A stretch of 64,000 nt of DNA from Verrucomicrobiia bacterium (GTDB lineage: Bacteria; Verrucomicrobiota; Verrucomicrobiia; Limisphaerales; DSYF01): assembly GCA_035765895.1 (NCBI GenBank), contig DASTWL010000089.1, positions 1 through 64,000 of the forward strand, given 5' to 3'. Shown in pieces: positions 53,102 to 62,218 of the stretch. The position numbers and the translations under genes were made by a program. Within the stretch, counting starts at the first letter, position 1. Each line of letters begins with the position of its first letter. The notes beneath the pieces are model-generated. The model saw only the letters and a list, made by a program, of their open reading frames with translations. It did no database searches and had not been told where the DNA came from.

Positions 53102-55230
53102 GCCTTGCGCCCCCATACGAGAAGGAGAATCAGAACGACCAGCGCCACGCCCAGCACCCGCAGATAGGTTTGCACGCGACCGGTGTGCAGGCGGGACATT
53201 TCACCGCCGCCGCGCCGGATGCCCTCGCACCCCGCATCGAATCCGAGGTTCACCACAAATTCGTCAGTGACGCGGTAAAGCCAGGCCAGACCGATGGTCA
53301 CGCCGGCCACCAGCAACACCACGCCGCCCCACACCCAGCGATCAAAAAAATCGCACGCCGCGGCGAACCACGCGTTGAAGCGGATGACCGTGTGCTCGTA
53401 GAGTTCATCCACGAAATACTTGTTCTTCAGCAGCGCGAAAATGTCAGGCCGCGCGACTTCGAGCACGTCCGGCTCCGCCGCTGTCTTGCGCCGGCGCTTA
53501 CCGTAAAGCCACCAGCCGAGGCCGAGGCCGATGAATACAATGAGCGAGGAGGTCACCATCAACGGCAGGACACTTTCGCTGGTTTCGTGCGCCTGCCCGA
53601 GGAATGTCTGAAACCACGGCCACACCGGCGTGCCGAGGAAGCCCAACAAAACCGCGAACACCGCGAGGATGACCAGCGGCACCGTCATGACGGCGGGACT
53701 TTCGTGCGGAACGCCGCTGCCCCCAGCCGCAGCACTGCTTGAGTGAGAGGATCCGTGGGATGGTTTGTGAGCGGGTTCCGCGTCGTGGCCGCTGCGGCCG
53801 GGAACAGCCGCGCTCCGATACTGGCCAAAGAACACCAGCGCGACCTGGCGCGTCATGTAAAACGCCGTCAACAACGCGCCCGCCGCCCCGAGATAAAAGG
53901 GCCAGTGCGAAATGGGCCAGCCATGCGCCGCGTGCAGAATGGCGTCCTTGCTCCAGAAGCCGGCGAAGAACACCGGGAAACCCGCCAGCGCCAGCATGCC
54001 GACCGCATAAGTCGCGAACGTCACCGGCATGAACTTTTTCAAGCCGCCCATGTGCCGGATGTCCTGTTCCTCGTGGCAGCCGTGAATCACTGACCCGGAG
54101 CCGAGGAACAACAGCGCCTTGAAGAACGCGTGCGTGATGAGATGAAACATGCCAACGGCCACGCCACCCACGCCCAAGCCCATCATCATGTAGCCAAGCT
54201 GCGAAACCGTGGAGTAAGCGAGGATGCGCTTGATGTCGTTTTGGGCGACGGCAATGGTCGCAGCGAAAAAAGCGGTGATTGCGCCAACCCAAGTGATTAC
54301 AAGCGTTGCATCAGGCTCCGCTATCGTAACTAGAGTGTTCGGCCCCGCGATCGCACTCCAATCTGGCTTCATCAGAGCAAACATCCGCGCCACGAGAAAT
54401 ACACCCGCCGCAACCATCGTGGCCGCGTGAATCAATGCGCTCACGGGCGTTGGACCTTCCATTGCATCGGGAAGCCAGACATGCAGCGGAACCTGACCAG
54501 ACTTGCCCATTGCACCGACAAAAATTAGAAGCGCAATCCCAAGCAGAGAGAGCGTTTCAAATGTCGTGACGGGAAAAGACTTTGCCAATGTTGGAATTTC
54601 CAAGCAGCCATTGCCGCCGTCATAGAAATTCAAGGTGCCAGTCTTTGCGTAGAGCCACACCATGCCGATAAGCAATCCAAGGTCGCCGATGCGCGTGGTG
54701 ATGAAGGCCTTCTTCGCCGCCGCCGCCGCGCTGGGCTTGTGATACCAAAAACCGATGAGCAGATAACTGGTCAGGCCGACGATCTCCCACGACATGAACA
54801 GCAGCAGCAGACTGTTGGCGATGACCACGCCGAGCATTCCCGCCGCGAACAGGGACAGGAAGCAGAAGAAGCGTGTGAAGTTCTCATCATGCGCCATGTA
54901 GCCGACGCTGAAGATGAAGATCAACGCGCCGACGAATGTGACCATCACCAGCATCACGGCGGTGAGCGGGTCAAGCACCCAGCCAAGCTGCAGCCATTGT
55001 TCCCCGAACTGGAACCAGTTGAAATTGCACACTTCCCGAAAGCCGCCAGGCGCGTCGTGTTTAAGCGTGGCCGCCAAGGCGCAGAGGGCGAGCAGAAACG
55101 CGAGGCCCATGGACCCGATGGCCAGCGTTGCCGCGCGCTTCCGCTGCGGTTGCGTGCTGACGGCAATGAGCCCCGCCGCCAGCAACGGCAGCACGGGAAT
55201 CAGCCACAGATTTTTGACGATCCAGATCAT
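53098..55230 (-). CDS. nuoL: NADH-quinone oxidoreductase subunit L
   Basis: 710 residues, about 100 longer than E. coli NuoL. ATG overlaps the nuoK stop (ATGA). Motifs: LLFMSWEIVGLTSYLLIGFW (TM5 Glu), AAKKAFITTRIGDLGLLIG, GAMGKSGQVPLHVWLPDAME and QNDIKRILAYSTVSQLGYMM. The C-terminal third has a hydrophilic Ser/His/Gly-rich loop (PAHKPSHGSSHSSSAAAGGS) and a long segment that should contain the lateral helix running along the other antiporter subunits, then a final membrane helix. It is the distal proton pump of the membrane arm. The extra length could matter, because a complex with two NuoM would need a longer lateral helix. Confidence 0.93.
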   Translation of the reverse strand: MIWIVKNLWLIPVLPLLAAGLIAVSTQPQRKRAATLAIGSMGLAFLLALCALAATLKHDAPGGFREVCNFNWFQFGEQWLQLGWVLDPLTAVMLVMVTFVGALIFIFSVGYMAHDENFTRFFCFLSLFAAGMLGVVIANSLLLLFMSWEIVGLTSYLLIGFWYHKPSAAAAAKKAFITTRIGDLGLLIGMVWLYAKTGTLNFYDGGNGCLEIPTLAKSFPVTTFETLSLLGIALLIFVGAMGKSGQVPLHVWLPDAMEGPTPVSALIHAATMVAAGVFLVARMFALMKPDWSAIAGPNTLVTIAEPDATLVITWVGAITAFFAATIAVAQNDIKRILAYSTVSQLGYMMMGLGVGGVAVGMFHLITHAFFKALLFLGSGSVIHGCHEEQDIRHMGGLKKFMPVTFATYAVGMLALAGFPVFFAGFWSKDAILHAAHGWPISHWPFYLGAAGALLTAFYMTRQVALVFFGQYRSAAVPGRSGHDAEPAHKPSHGSSHSSSAAAGGSGVPHESPAVMTVPLVILAVFAVLLGFLGTPVWPWFQTFLGQAHETSESVLPLMVTSSLIVFIGLGLGWWLYGKRRRKTAAEPDVLEVARPDIFALLKNKYFVDELYEHTVIRFNAWFAAACDFFDRWVWGGVVLLVAGVTIGLAWLYRVTDEFVVNLGFDAGCEGIRRGGGEMSRLHTGRVQTYLRVLGVALVVLILLLVWGRKA

Positions 55231-55538
55231 CCCTTGAGATTCCTTACCTCATCCAGATTCGCCGTTTTGTAATGGCGGTAGATGGCGATGATGAGCGCAA
55301 GACCCACCGCCGCTTCCGCCGCCGCAATGGCGATGGAGAAAATCACAAACATCACGCCCGTCAGCGCCTCGGGATGCGGCCCGAAGCGCCAGAACGCGAT
55401 GAAATTCAGGTTCGCCGCGTTCAGCATCAGTTCGATGCCGATGAGCGCGAGGATGGCGTTGCGCCGCGTGACGGCCCCGGCCAGCCCAATGGCGAAAAGC
55501 AGTGCGCTCACGAGCAAGTATGACGCGAGTGGTGTCAT
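55227..55538 (-). CDS. nuoK: NADH-quinone oxidoreductase subunit K
   Basis: 103 residues, usual length, three membrane helices. Motifs: ALIGIELMLNAANLNFIAFW (Glu of TM2) and AIAAAEAAVGLALIIAIYRH (Glu of TM3), which carry the proton path next to the quinone module. Its stop overlaps the nuoL start. Upstream lies a 94-base spacer containing a repeat. Confidence 0.93.
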   Translation of the reverse strand: MTPLASYLLVSALLFAIGLAGAVTRRNAILALIGIELMLNAANLNFIAFWRFGPHPEALTGVMFVIFSIAIAAAEAAVGLALIIAIYRHYKTANLDEVRNLKG

Positions 55539-55547
55539 GCGGCGTGG

Positions 55548-55616
55548 CAGAGGGGAAAAGGAGCAGAGGGGAAAAGGAGACCTCTCCCCTGCTCCTTTTC
55601 TCCTTTTCTCCTTTTC
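55548..55616. repeat. Purine/pyrimidine tract with 16-bp direct repeat between nuoJ and nuoK
   Basis: The 16-base unit CAGAGGGGAAAAGGAG occurs twice in tandem (55548-55563 and 55564-55579). It is followed by a partly complementary pyrimidine half (55581-55616, CCTCTCCCCTGCTCCTTTTC and on). The transcript could fold into a large imperfect hairpin. Similar phrases recur at 58201-58290. Confidence 0.7.
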
Positions 55617-55632
55617 ATGGCAGTAGATGTTG

Positions 55633-56151
55633 TCATTTCGCGTCCGGCCTCTCGTCCTTCATCGCAATGATGACCGCGCCAATCATTGCCGCTGTCAGCA
55701 GCACGCCGACGACTTCGAGCGGCAAAATGTATTTTGTCATCAGCGCGTCGCCGATGTTCTTTACGGTGACCTCCGGCACCTCCGGCGTGGATGCCACCAG
55801 GGCACCGCTGCTCAACACGGCCCAGCCAAGGGCAGCGAAGACGACCGCCGAGATGATGATGCCGGCCATCCAGCCCGGCGCGAGCACCGCCTGGTTTGGC
55901 GTGTCGCCGCTGCGCGTGAGGAGAATCGCAAACACAATCAGGATGGCAACCGCACCAACGTAAACCAGCACCTGTGCAAAACCGACGAATTGCGCGTGGA
56001 GTTGCAGATACAGCGCCGCCAGCCCCGCGAACGTCACCACGAGCGACAGCGCGCAGTGGACGAGGTTGCGCAAACTCATGGCCGCCGCCGCGGAAAGCAG
56101 CGTGGCGAACGCGAGAATGAGGAAGGTCGGGGACACGTTAGGGCGTTGCAT
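55633..56151 (-). CDS. nuoJ: NADH-quinone oxidoreductase subunit J
   Basis: 172 residues from the ATG at 56151 (an upstream ATG at 56175 is possible). Five membrane helices. The core motif is LNAQF-like LHAQFVGFAQVLVYVGAVAI, followed by LIVFAILLTRSG, the pi-bulge helix of complex I. The last ~40 residues form the fifth helix. Between nuoH and nuoK on the minus strand. Confidence 0.9.
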   Translation of the reverse strand: MQRPNVSPTFLILAFATLLSAAAAMSLRNLVHCALSLVVTFAGLAALYLQLHAQFVGFAQVLVYVGAVAILIVFAILLTRSGDTPNQAVLAPGWMAGIIISAVVFAALGWAVLSSGALVASTPEVPEVTVKNIGDALMTKYILPLEVVGVLLTAAMIGAVIIAMKDERPDAK

Positions 56152-56238
56152 TGTTGAACCGTTGCATCGGCCCAAAGGCGTCGCGCAGGCGGCGTTTAAT
56201 CCGCTGCAACGATGTCACGATGTCACGGTTCACGGTCT

Positions 56239-57447
56239 TCATTCCACAAAGCGGTAGGTGCGTTTGCCGAGGTGCTTGCTCTCCATCAGGCCGCGACCCA
56301 GCAGCAGATAAGGCCCCGCCACCAGCACCGCGCTGATAAACCAGCGCGCCAGGCCGGGGCCCATGAAATGCCAGACGCCGGCGGTGAACATGTTGATGAG
56401 CGCCATGGGGATCATGAATTTCCAGGCGAAGTTCATGAGTTGATCCATGCGCAGGCGCGGCAGCGTGCCGCGAATCCAGATGAACGTGAAGATGAGCGCC
56501 AGCAGCTTGGCAAAGAACCACAGGTAGGACGGCACCCACGTCAGGAATGGAAACGGCGCCGTCCACCCGCCGAGGAACAGCGTGATGCCCAGTCCGCTGA
56601 TGGCGAACATGCCGAGGTATTCACCGAGGAAGAACAGTGCGAACTTGAACCCCGAGTATTCCGTGAAGTAGCCGGCGATGATTTCGGATTCGGCCTCGGG
56701 CAAATCGAACGGCGCCCGGTTGGATTCCGCGAGCGATGCGATGAAGAAAATGATGAATCCGGCAAAACCCCACGGGGTGAACACGAACCAGTCTGGCAGC
56801 AGCCCGGTGTAGGTCGATTGCCGCGCCACAATTTCCCCCGTATTGAGCGACCCCACGATCATGATGACCGTGACCGACGACAGGATGAGCGGGATTTCGT
56901 AGCTGATCATCTGGGCGATGCCGCGCATGGCGCCGAGCAGCGAATATTTGTTGCGGCTCGACCAGCCCGCCATGAACACCGACAGCTCCACCGCCGCGCC
57001 GACGGCAAAGAAGAACAGGACGCCCGCGTCGTAATCGGCGACGGTCATGTTGCGCCCGATGGGCAGCACGGCATACGCGAGCAGCACGGGAATCAGCAGC
57101 ACGATCGGTGCGAGGAAATGCACAACCTTGTCCGCCGCGCGCGGCACAACGTCCTCCTTGATAAGCGCCTTGATGCCATCGGGAATGAACTGGCCGAAGC
57201 CCGCAAGCCGGATATCGGTGAACGGAATGCCAACGCGGTTCGGGCCGTAGCGGTTTTGGATGCGGCCGAGTCCTTTGCGCTCGAAGATGGTGACGATGGC
57301 GAACAATCCGCCGAACACAGCCACGAGCGGCGCGATGGACAGGATGGCGGAAACCAGCACCTGCCAGGCGTCGGGGAACAGCCCGACCGCCCAGTGCTTC
57401 AAGTTGACGAAGAGTTGGTCCAGCGATTCGACCATGGTCACTTCCAC
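56239..57447 (-). CDS. nuoH: NADH-quinone oxidoreductase subunit H
   Basis: 402 residues from 57447; an ATG at 57435 is an alternative. It is longer than the ~325 residues of E. coli NuoH. Eight or nine membrane helices. Motifs: FERKGLGRIQNRYGPNRVG, then SLLGAMRGIAQMISYEIPLI and LAESNRAPFDLPEAESEI, which form the quinone channel entrance and the acidic E-channel. It is encoded after nuoI here, whereas the common order has H before I. Confidence 0.93.
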   Translation of the reverse strand: MEVTMVESLDQLFVNLKHWAVGLFPDAWQVLVSAILSIAPLVAVFGGLFAIVTIFERKGLGRIQNRYGPNRVGIPFTDIRLAGFGQFIPDGIKALIKEDVVPRAADKVVHFLAPIVLLIPVLLAYAVLPIGRNMTVADYDAGVLFFFAVGAAVELSVFMAGWSSRNKYSLLGAMRGIAQMISYEIPLILSSVTVIMIVGSLNTGEIVARQSTYTGLLPDWFVFTPWGFAGFIIFFIASLAESNRAPFDLPEAESEIIAGYFTEYSGFKFALFFLGEYLGMFAISGLGITLFLGGWTAPFPFLTWVPSYLWFFAKLLALIFTFIWIRGTLPRLRMDQLMNFAWKFMIPMALINMFTAGVWHFMGPGLARWFISAVLVAGPYLLLGRGLMESKHLGKRTYRFVE

Positions 57448-57556
57448 TGAGATCCGAAAGAGGCCCGCAGGGTCCGCAGATTTGGGCGCCGAATCAAGAT
57501 TCTAAACCCGCGGCGGCGGGCCGCGTCACGGTTTTTACTGTGCCTTACGCCGTGCA

Positions 57557-58159
57557 TTACGCGGTTTTCTGCGCCGGCGCCGGCGCGGCGGCCGCCTTGG
57601 CCTTTGCTTCCGCCGCGGCTTTGGCCTTGGCCTCGGCCTTCGCCTTTTCCCCGGCCAGCACGGCATCGGAGGCCGCCGCGTCCGCCGGATGAATGGCGTG
57701 GTAATGGGCGTTGGACTGGGCGAGCTTGTCCTTCGTGAGCAGCAGCCCGCCGAAGCGGTCATCGGTGCTCAGCTCAAACTCGGTGTCCATCTTGATGGAT
57801 TCAAACGGGCACACCTCGACGCAAATCTGACAGCTCATGCACACCGAAATGTCGATGTCGAACGTGGCCGGATAGAACTGCGGCTGCCCCTTGTAATCGA
57901 GCCGCTTGTCCTTGCTTTTGACGATGTAAATGCACTTGGGCGGGCATTCCTTCTCGCAAATCTGGCACGCCACGCAGCGCAGGCCCTTCTGCCAGTCGTC
58001 GCCGTCGTAAACGAGAAACGGAAACTGCCGCGTATTCTCCTGGGGCGTGAGCCGCTCCTCGGGATACTGCACCGTGGTCAGCCGCTCCTTGGACACGTAG
58101 CTGCCCAGAAAGTTTTTGGCGGTGACCGCCATGCCTTTGATGATGGCTTCGCCTAACAT
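57557..58159 (-). CDS. nuoI: NADH-quinone oxidoreductase subunit I (8Fe ferredoxin)
   Basis: 200 residues from the ATG at 58159; the open frame upstream belongs to spacer sequence. Two 4Fe-4S motifs: CVACQICEKECP (Cys62, 65, 68, 72) and CMSCQICVEVCP (Cys107, 110, 113, 117), holding clusters N6a and N6b that pass electrons to NuoB. The N-terminus is an amphipathic helix lying on the membrane. The C-terminus is an Ala/Lys-rich low-complexity tail (EKAKAEAKAKAAAEAKAKAA), unusual for the subunit. Confidence 0.92.
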   Translation of the reverse strand: MLGEAIIKGMAVTAKNFLGSYVSKERLTTVQYPEERLTPQENTRQFPFLVYDGDDWQKGLRCVACQICEKECPPKCIYIVKSKDKRLDYKGQPQFYPATFDIDISVCMSCQICVEVCPFESIKMDTEFELSTDDRFGGLLLTKDKLAQSNAHYHAIHPADAAASDAVLAGEKAKAEAKAKAAAEAKAKAAAAPAPAQKTA

Positions 58160-58295
58160 ACGAAAGTCTGCTGTGGCTTGAACAACTCCCCGCCATTCGG
58201 CGCAAAAGGGGGAAATGGGGAAAAGGTGAAAGCGGGATGAGCGGATAAGGACGCTCTCCTTTTCTCCCCTGCTCCCTTTCTCTTCCGCCCACCTT
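58160..58295. repeat. Purine/pyrimidine spacer between nuoD and nuoI
   Basis: A purine-rich stretch (58204-58250) faces a pyrimidine-rich stretch (58253-58295). The phrase CTCCTTTTCTCCCCTGCTCC (58256-58275) recalls the tract between nuoJ and nuoK. No start codon with a ribosome site or a convincing peptide is seen. Confidence 0.55.
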
Positions 58296-59459
58296 TCATC
58301 GATCCACCTCCCCCAACACGATGTCCACGCTGCCCAGAATGATGATCGCGTCGGCAATGCGCTGGCCGAGGCACATGTCCTCGAGAATGGTCAGATTGAT
58401 GAAGCTGGGCGGCCGCACACGATAGCGATAGGGATTCGGCGAGCCGTCGCTGATGAGGTAAAAGCCCAGCTCGCCCTTGGGCGCTTCGATGCGCCCGTAG
58501 GCCTCGCCCACCTTCGGACGGAAGCCGCGCAGCTTCGCCTTCGGATCGACAAACGGACCGGCCGGAATGTCGTGCAGGGCCTGTTTCAAAATCTTCACGC
58601 ATTCGCGCATTTCCAGCACGCGAATCATGTAACGGTCGTAAAGGTCGCCGTGTTCGCCAATGGGCACCTTGAATTCAAAACGGTCGTAGATCCCATATTT
58701 GTCCACCTTGCGAATGTCATAATTGACGCCGCTGGCGCGGAGCATCGGACCGGTGATGGACGCATTGACGGCCAGCTCGCGCGGCAGGATCCCAATGCCC
58801 TGCGTGCGCGCGAGAACGATTTCATTCTCGGCAATCAACGCTTCGAACTCATCCAAAAAAGGCTCGTAGTTTTCAACCACCTGGCGCGCCCGTTGCAGCC
58901 AGGAATCCGACACATCGCAGCGAACGCCGCCAAAGCGCAGGTAATTGCACATCATGCGGGCGCCGGTCAGCTCCTCGAAAAGATCGAGGATCTTTTCACG
59001 TTCACGGAAGGCATACATCAACGGCGTGCCCAGCGCGCCCATGTCCTGCACAAAAAAACCGATGAGGCAGGTGTGGTTCAGCAGGCGGGTCAGCTCAGCC
59101 ATGATGACGCGGATGTATTCCGCGCGTTCCGGCACCGACAGGCCCGCCAGCTTCTCGACGGACAACGCGTAGGCCCAGTTGTTCGTCATCGAGCAGAAAT
59201 AATCGAGCCGGTCCGTGTAGGGCATGGACGAGAGATACGTCGTGTTCTCGGCGATCTTCTCGTGATTCCGGTGCAGGTAGCCAAACACCGGTTTGAGCCT
59301 GACCACTTTTTCGCCGTCCAGCACCACGTCCATGCGGAACACGCCGTGCGTGGACGGATGATGCGGTCCGAGCGAGACTTCGAGCAGGTCGCCCTCGGCA
59401 TCGCCATCGCGGGCCCGCAGCTCGTAGTTCATGGCCGGCGCGTTCGGAGCGGCAATCAT
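58296..59459 (-). CDS. nuoD: NADH-quinone oxidoreductase subunit D (49-kDa)
   Basis: 387 residues. ATG overlaps the nuoC stop (ATGA); [10 protein letters not shown] nine codons later is an alternative start. Motifs: [18 protein letters not shown] (quinone-site His), [12 protein letters not shown], then [17 protein letters not shown] and the C-terminal [13 protein letters not shown]. It is related to NiFe-hydrogenase large subunits, without the metal Cys. With NuoB it forms the quinone pocket. Separate from nuoC, not fused. Confidence 0.94.
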   Translation of the reverse strand: MIAAPNAPAMNYELRARDGDAEGDLLEVSLGPHHPSTHGVFRMDVVLDGEKVVRLKPVFGYLHRNHEKIAENTTYLSSMPYTDRLDYFCSMTNNWAYALSVEKLAGLSVPERAEYIRVIMAELTRLLNHTCLIGFFVQDMGALGTPLMYAFREREKILDLFEELTGARMMCNYLRFGGVRCDVSDSWLQRARQVVENYEPFLDEFEALIAENEIVLARTQGIGILPRELAVNASITGPMLRASGVNYDIRKVDKYGIYDRFEFKVPIGEHGDLYDRYMIRVLEMRECVKILKQALHDIPAGPFVDPKAKLRGFRPKVGEAYGRIEAPKGELGFYLISDGSPNPYRYRVRPPSFINLTILEDMCLGQRIADAIIILGSVDIVLGEVDR

Positions 59460-60091
59460 ACGGACGCCTCCTTCGCCTGGTGCGCCTTCACTTTTTCCAC
59501 CAGTTCATCGTGCGGCGTCGGCTCGTATTCGTAATCGTCCGGCTCCACGTAATCCTTGCGCATCGGATGATCCTTGAATTCGTCCCACATCAGGATGCGG
59601 CGCAGGTCGGGATGGCCGTCGAACACGATGCCGAACAGGTCATACGCCTCACGCTCCTGAAACTCACAGCCGCGCCAGAGCGGGGTCAGCGACGGCAGAT
59701 GATTCTTGTCGGCACGATTTTCCGTCCGGAGGCGCAGAATCACCGGGCCGTGTTTTTTGGCCATCGAATAAAGGTGATACACTGCTTCAAGGCAGCCGGG
59801 GCGGAGCGTTTTCTTCACTTCCTCGACTTCCTTCTCCACGCCGTCCACGACCTGCTTGACCTTGATTTTTTCGGTCAGCTCCGCTTCGGGCCAGTCCACA
59901 CCGGTCATGTTGGAGCAGTAATCGAGCTGGAGTTCCGGATCATCGCGCAGGAATCCAGCCACCGCGACGGCGTGTGCGTTGTCCACCAGCAGGGAGGGCT
60001 GGGCCACCGGGGAATCATTGGGCACCACGGTCAGTTGTGCGCCGGCGACCGCGGCTTCGACGCGGCTTTTGATTTGTTCGAGAGTTTCCAC
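59456..60091 (-). CDS. nuoC: NADH-quinone oxidoreductase subunit C (30-kDa)
   Basis: 211 residues with a GTG start at 60091, 3 bases after the nuoB stop. The family signature is [20 protein letters not shown], followed by [21 protein letters not shown] soluble subunit of the connecting module. The N-terminal half has an insertion ([20 protein letters not shown]) relative to short NuoC proteins. Confidence 0.92.
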   Translation of the reverse strand: METLEQIKSRVEAAVAGAQLTVVPNDSPVAQPSLLVDNAHAVAVAGFLRDDPELQLDYCSNMTGVDWPEAELTEKIKVKQVVDGVEKEVEEVKKTLRPGCLEAVYHLYSMAKKHGPVILRLRTENRADKNHLPSLTPLWRGCEFQEREAYDLFGIVFDGHPDLRRILMWDEFKDHPMRKDYVEPDDYEYEPTPHDELVEKVKAHQAKEASV

Positions 60092-60094
60092 GGC

Positions 60095-60706
60095 TCAACG
60101 CTGGACCACGGGCGGCTGCCAGATTTGCGGATTCTTCGGCGGCACGAGATCGTGCTCGCCGTAAACGGGCACCGGAAATTCACTCGGTGCGTCGGGGTCC
60201 AGATGCCGCGCCCGGTGGGGACCGGTGAGTTTTTGCTGCTCGATTTTTTCCTGCAACGTCATGAAGGCGTGAATCAACGCCTCGGGCCGCGGCGGACAGC
60301 CGGGAATCACGACGTCCACGGGCACATAACGGTCGATGCCCTTGAGCACGTTGTAGCCCTGTTTGAACGGCCCGCCGGAAATGGCGCAGGCGCCCATGGC
60401 AATGACGTATTTGGGCTCGGGCATCTGGTTGTAGAGGCGCACGACGAGCGGCGCCATCTTCTTGGTGACCGTGCCGGCCACGATCATCAGGTCGGCCTGC
60501 CGGGGCGAAGGCCGGAACACCTCGGCGCCGAAACGGGCCAGGTCGAAACGCGACATCGACGCCGCGATCATTTCAATGGCACAGCAGGCGAGGCCGAAGG
60601 TCAGCGGCCAGACGGAATTGGCGCGCCCCCAGTTGTAAACTTCCTCCAGCGTCGTGGTAAACACGCCCTGCTTCTGAAGCTCACTGCGTAAACCTTGATC
60701 AATCAC
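60095..60706 (-). CDS. nuoB: NADH-quinone oxidoreductase subunit B (PSST)
   Basis: 203 residues with a GTG start at 60706. Cluster N2 ligands: Cys41 and Cys42 ([10 protein letters not shown]), Cys107 (MGACAISGG) and Cys137 ([10 protein letters not shown]). Other motifs: [20 protein letters not shown] and [11 protein letters not shown]. The C-terminal ~45 residues are an extension rich in Pro. It delivers electrons from NuoI to quinone. Confidence 0.94.
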   Translation of the reverse strand: MIDQGLRSELQKQGVFTTTLEEVYNWGRANSVWPLTFGLACCAIEMIAASMSRFDLARFGAEVFRPSPRQADLMIVAGTVTKKMAPLVVRLYNQMPEPKYVIAMGACAISGGPFKQGYNVLKGIDRYVPVDVVIPGCPPRPEALIHAFMTLQEKIEQQKLTGPHRARHLDPDAPSEFPVPVYGEHDLVPPKNPQIWQPPVVQR

Positions 60707-60729
60707 AACGTTAAAACCTCAACATCCGG

Positions 60730-61107
60730 TCACTTCCACGTCAACACACCTTTCTGCCAGGCCCACACGAGCCCTTCCACCAGCAACAGCAAAAACACCA
60801 TCATCGCGATGAAAGCCCCGGCGGAGAGCCCGCCAAATGACACCGCGAACGGCAGCAGAAAAATGGTCTCCACGTCGAACACCAGGAAAATGATGCCGTA
60901 AAGATAGTATTCGGCGCGGAACTGAATCCACGCGTCACCCTTGGACTCCAGGCCGCATTCGTAAGTCGCGTTCTTGTCGTGGCCGGGCTTCTTCGGGGAG
61001 AAGAACTTTGCCCACAACCACGCCAGAGTGAGCGGCACTGCGGCAAATCCCACCGCTGCCACCATCAAAACCACCAGCACGAGATAGGAATTTTGCGGCG
61101 TGGGCAT
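60730..61107 (-). CDS. nuoA: NADH-quinone oxidoreductase subunit A
   Basis: 125 residues with three membrane helices. Motifs: KNATYECGLESKGDAWIQFR (the conserved Cys loop) and LYGIIFLVFDVETIFLLPFA (conserved Asp/Glu). First true complex I gene of the operon, 4 bases after a conserved-looking 89-residue gene. Confidence 0.92.
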   Translation of the reverse strand: MPTPQNSYLVLVVLMVAAVGFAAVPLTLAWLWAKFFSPKKPGHDKNATYECGLESKGDAWIQFRAEYYLYGIIFLVFDVETIFLLPFAVSFGGLSAGAFIAMMVFLLLLVEGLVWAWQKGVLTWK

Positions 61108-61111
61108 CGTT

Positions 61112-61381
61112 TCAGTTGGATTCGGGCGAGTGACGTTTCAAACCGACTTCGTGGGCGATGTCGTCAAATTCCTCGCGGCTGACGTTCTCCAGCTGTTTGC
61201 CGCGGATGGAGAGCTTTTCGTTGATTTTGATGACCTTCTCGGTCATCTGCTCGTGCGTGTCCTTGGAACCGCCAGCCAAGAGGAAGTTTTCGCCCCGGGT
61301 CACCCGTTTGTGACCATCTGAGTCGAGCCCGACGCCCAGGATTACGGCTTTCTGGACGCGCTTGGGTTTGCCAATCGCCAT
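61112..61381 (-). CDS. Small protein of unknown function upstream of nuoA
   Basis: 89 residues, basic and soluble: MAIGKPKRVQKAVILGVGLD, then TRGENFLLAGGSKDTHEQMT and two helices to the end. I do not recognise the family. Its stop lies 4 bases before nuoA and nothing but a 95-base gap precedes it, so it is probably the first gene of the nuo transcript. Codon use and the long clean frame support a real gene. Confidence 0.65.
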   Translation of the reverse strand: MAIGKPKRVQKAVILGVGLDSDGHKRVTRGENFLLAGGSKDTHEQMTEKVIKINEKLSIRGKQLENVSREEFDDIAHEVGLKRHSPESN

Positions 61382-61476
61382 TCCCGAAGGCTAAAGCAAT
61401 GACCCGCGAGGTCAAGAAAGTCACGGCGGCCGGACGGGATTCTCAGCCGCGCTTAACCAGCGGTTGAGCCGGGCTG

Positions 61477-62175
61477 TTAATGCCACGACTCCGGAACACT
61501 GAGGGGTTTGCCGTTGTCTTTGGCGCCCAGCTGGGCAAGAAAAGGGACGGCAATCTTCGCCCATTGCGCGGGGAACGGATACGAGCCGGCCGAGGCCCCG
61601 AAACAGCTCTGGAGCATCTCGGTGTTCACGATGCCGGGATTGAACGGCACGGCAGCCATGCCGGACGGCAGTTCCTCGGCCAGCGCGCGCGTCAGCCCTT
61701 CAATGGCCCACTTGGTGGCGCAATAGGGCGCGACTTCGGCGTCGACGGAGCGGCCCCAGCCGGAGCTGAAGTTGACCACCACTCCGCGCTTGCGCCGCAC
61801 CATCTCCGGCACAAAATGACGGATGATGTTGGCCACGCCCTTCAGGTTGATGTTCACGACGGCGTCAAATTCCTGCGCCGGCACATCCCACAACGGGGCA
61901 TTGCGGTTGATGACGCCCGCGTTGTTGATGAGCAGGTCGGGCGGGCCGTAGTGGGTCAGGATCAGACTGGCCCACGACTGGACCTCCTCATCGGAGGAAA
62001 CGTCCACCACGTAAAAATCGTGTGGTTTGTCGAAGTGCTCGCGCAGTTGTTCGACCTCCCGTTCGGAACGACCGCAGCCCAGAACCGTCCAGCCGGCCCG
62101 GCTGAATTCATCCACCATGGCGCGGCCAAGACCGCGGGTGGCGCCGGTAATGATGGTGATCCTCCCTCCGGTCAT
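61477..62175 (-). CDS. SDR family oxidoreductase
   Basis: 232 residues, classical short-chain dehydrogenase. Cofactor motif TGATRGLG (10-17), NNAG (84-87), catalytic Ser in NFSSGWG (137/138), and Tyr151/Lys155 in YCATK. A PG motif follows in FNPGIVNTEM. It uses NAD(P)H on an unknown substrate. An acidic residue at the end of strand 2 is absent (GCGRSERE), which leans toward NADP. It lies between the dnaJ-like gene and the nuo operon, on the same strand. Confidence 0.85.
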   Translation of the reverse strand: MTGGRITIITGATRGLGRAMVDEFSRAGWTVLGCGRSEREVEQLREHFDKPHDFYVVDVSSDEEVQSWASLILTHYGPPDLLINNAGVINRNAPLWDVPAQEFDAVVNINLKGVANIIRHFVPEMVRRKRGVVVNFSSGWGRSVDAEVAPYCATKWAIEGLTRALAEELPSGMAAVPFNPGIVNTEMLQSCFGASAGSYPFPAQWAKIAVPFLAQLGAKDNGKPLSVPESWH

Positions 62176-62218
62176 ACGCGTGGCTTCGGCGGCATGTTGG
62201 CGGGCAGGCCGGTGAATT

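Noticed and set aside
58153-58602. Frame extending from nuoD sequence through the spacer toward nuoI
   Set aside because: It is out of frame with nuoD and covers the purine tract; no motif or plausible start.
61388-61415. TTGACC and TTAGCC boxes just upstream of the 89-residue gene as a promoter
   Set aside because: The spacing is short and the start codon would follow within a few bases, so the match is not better than chance.
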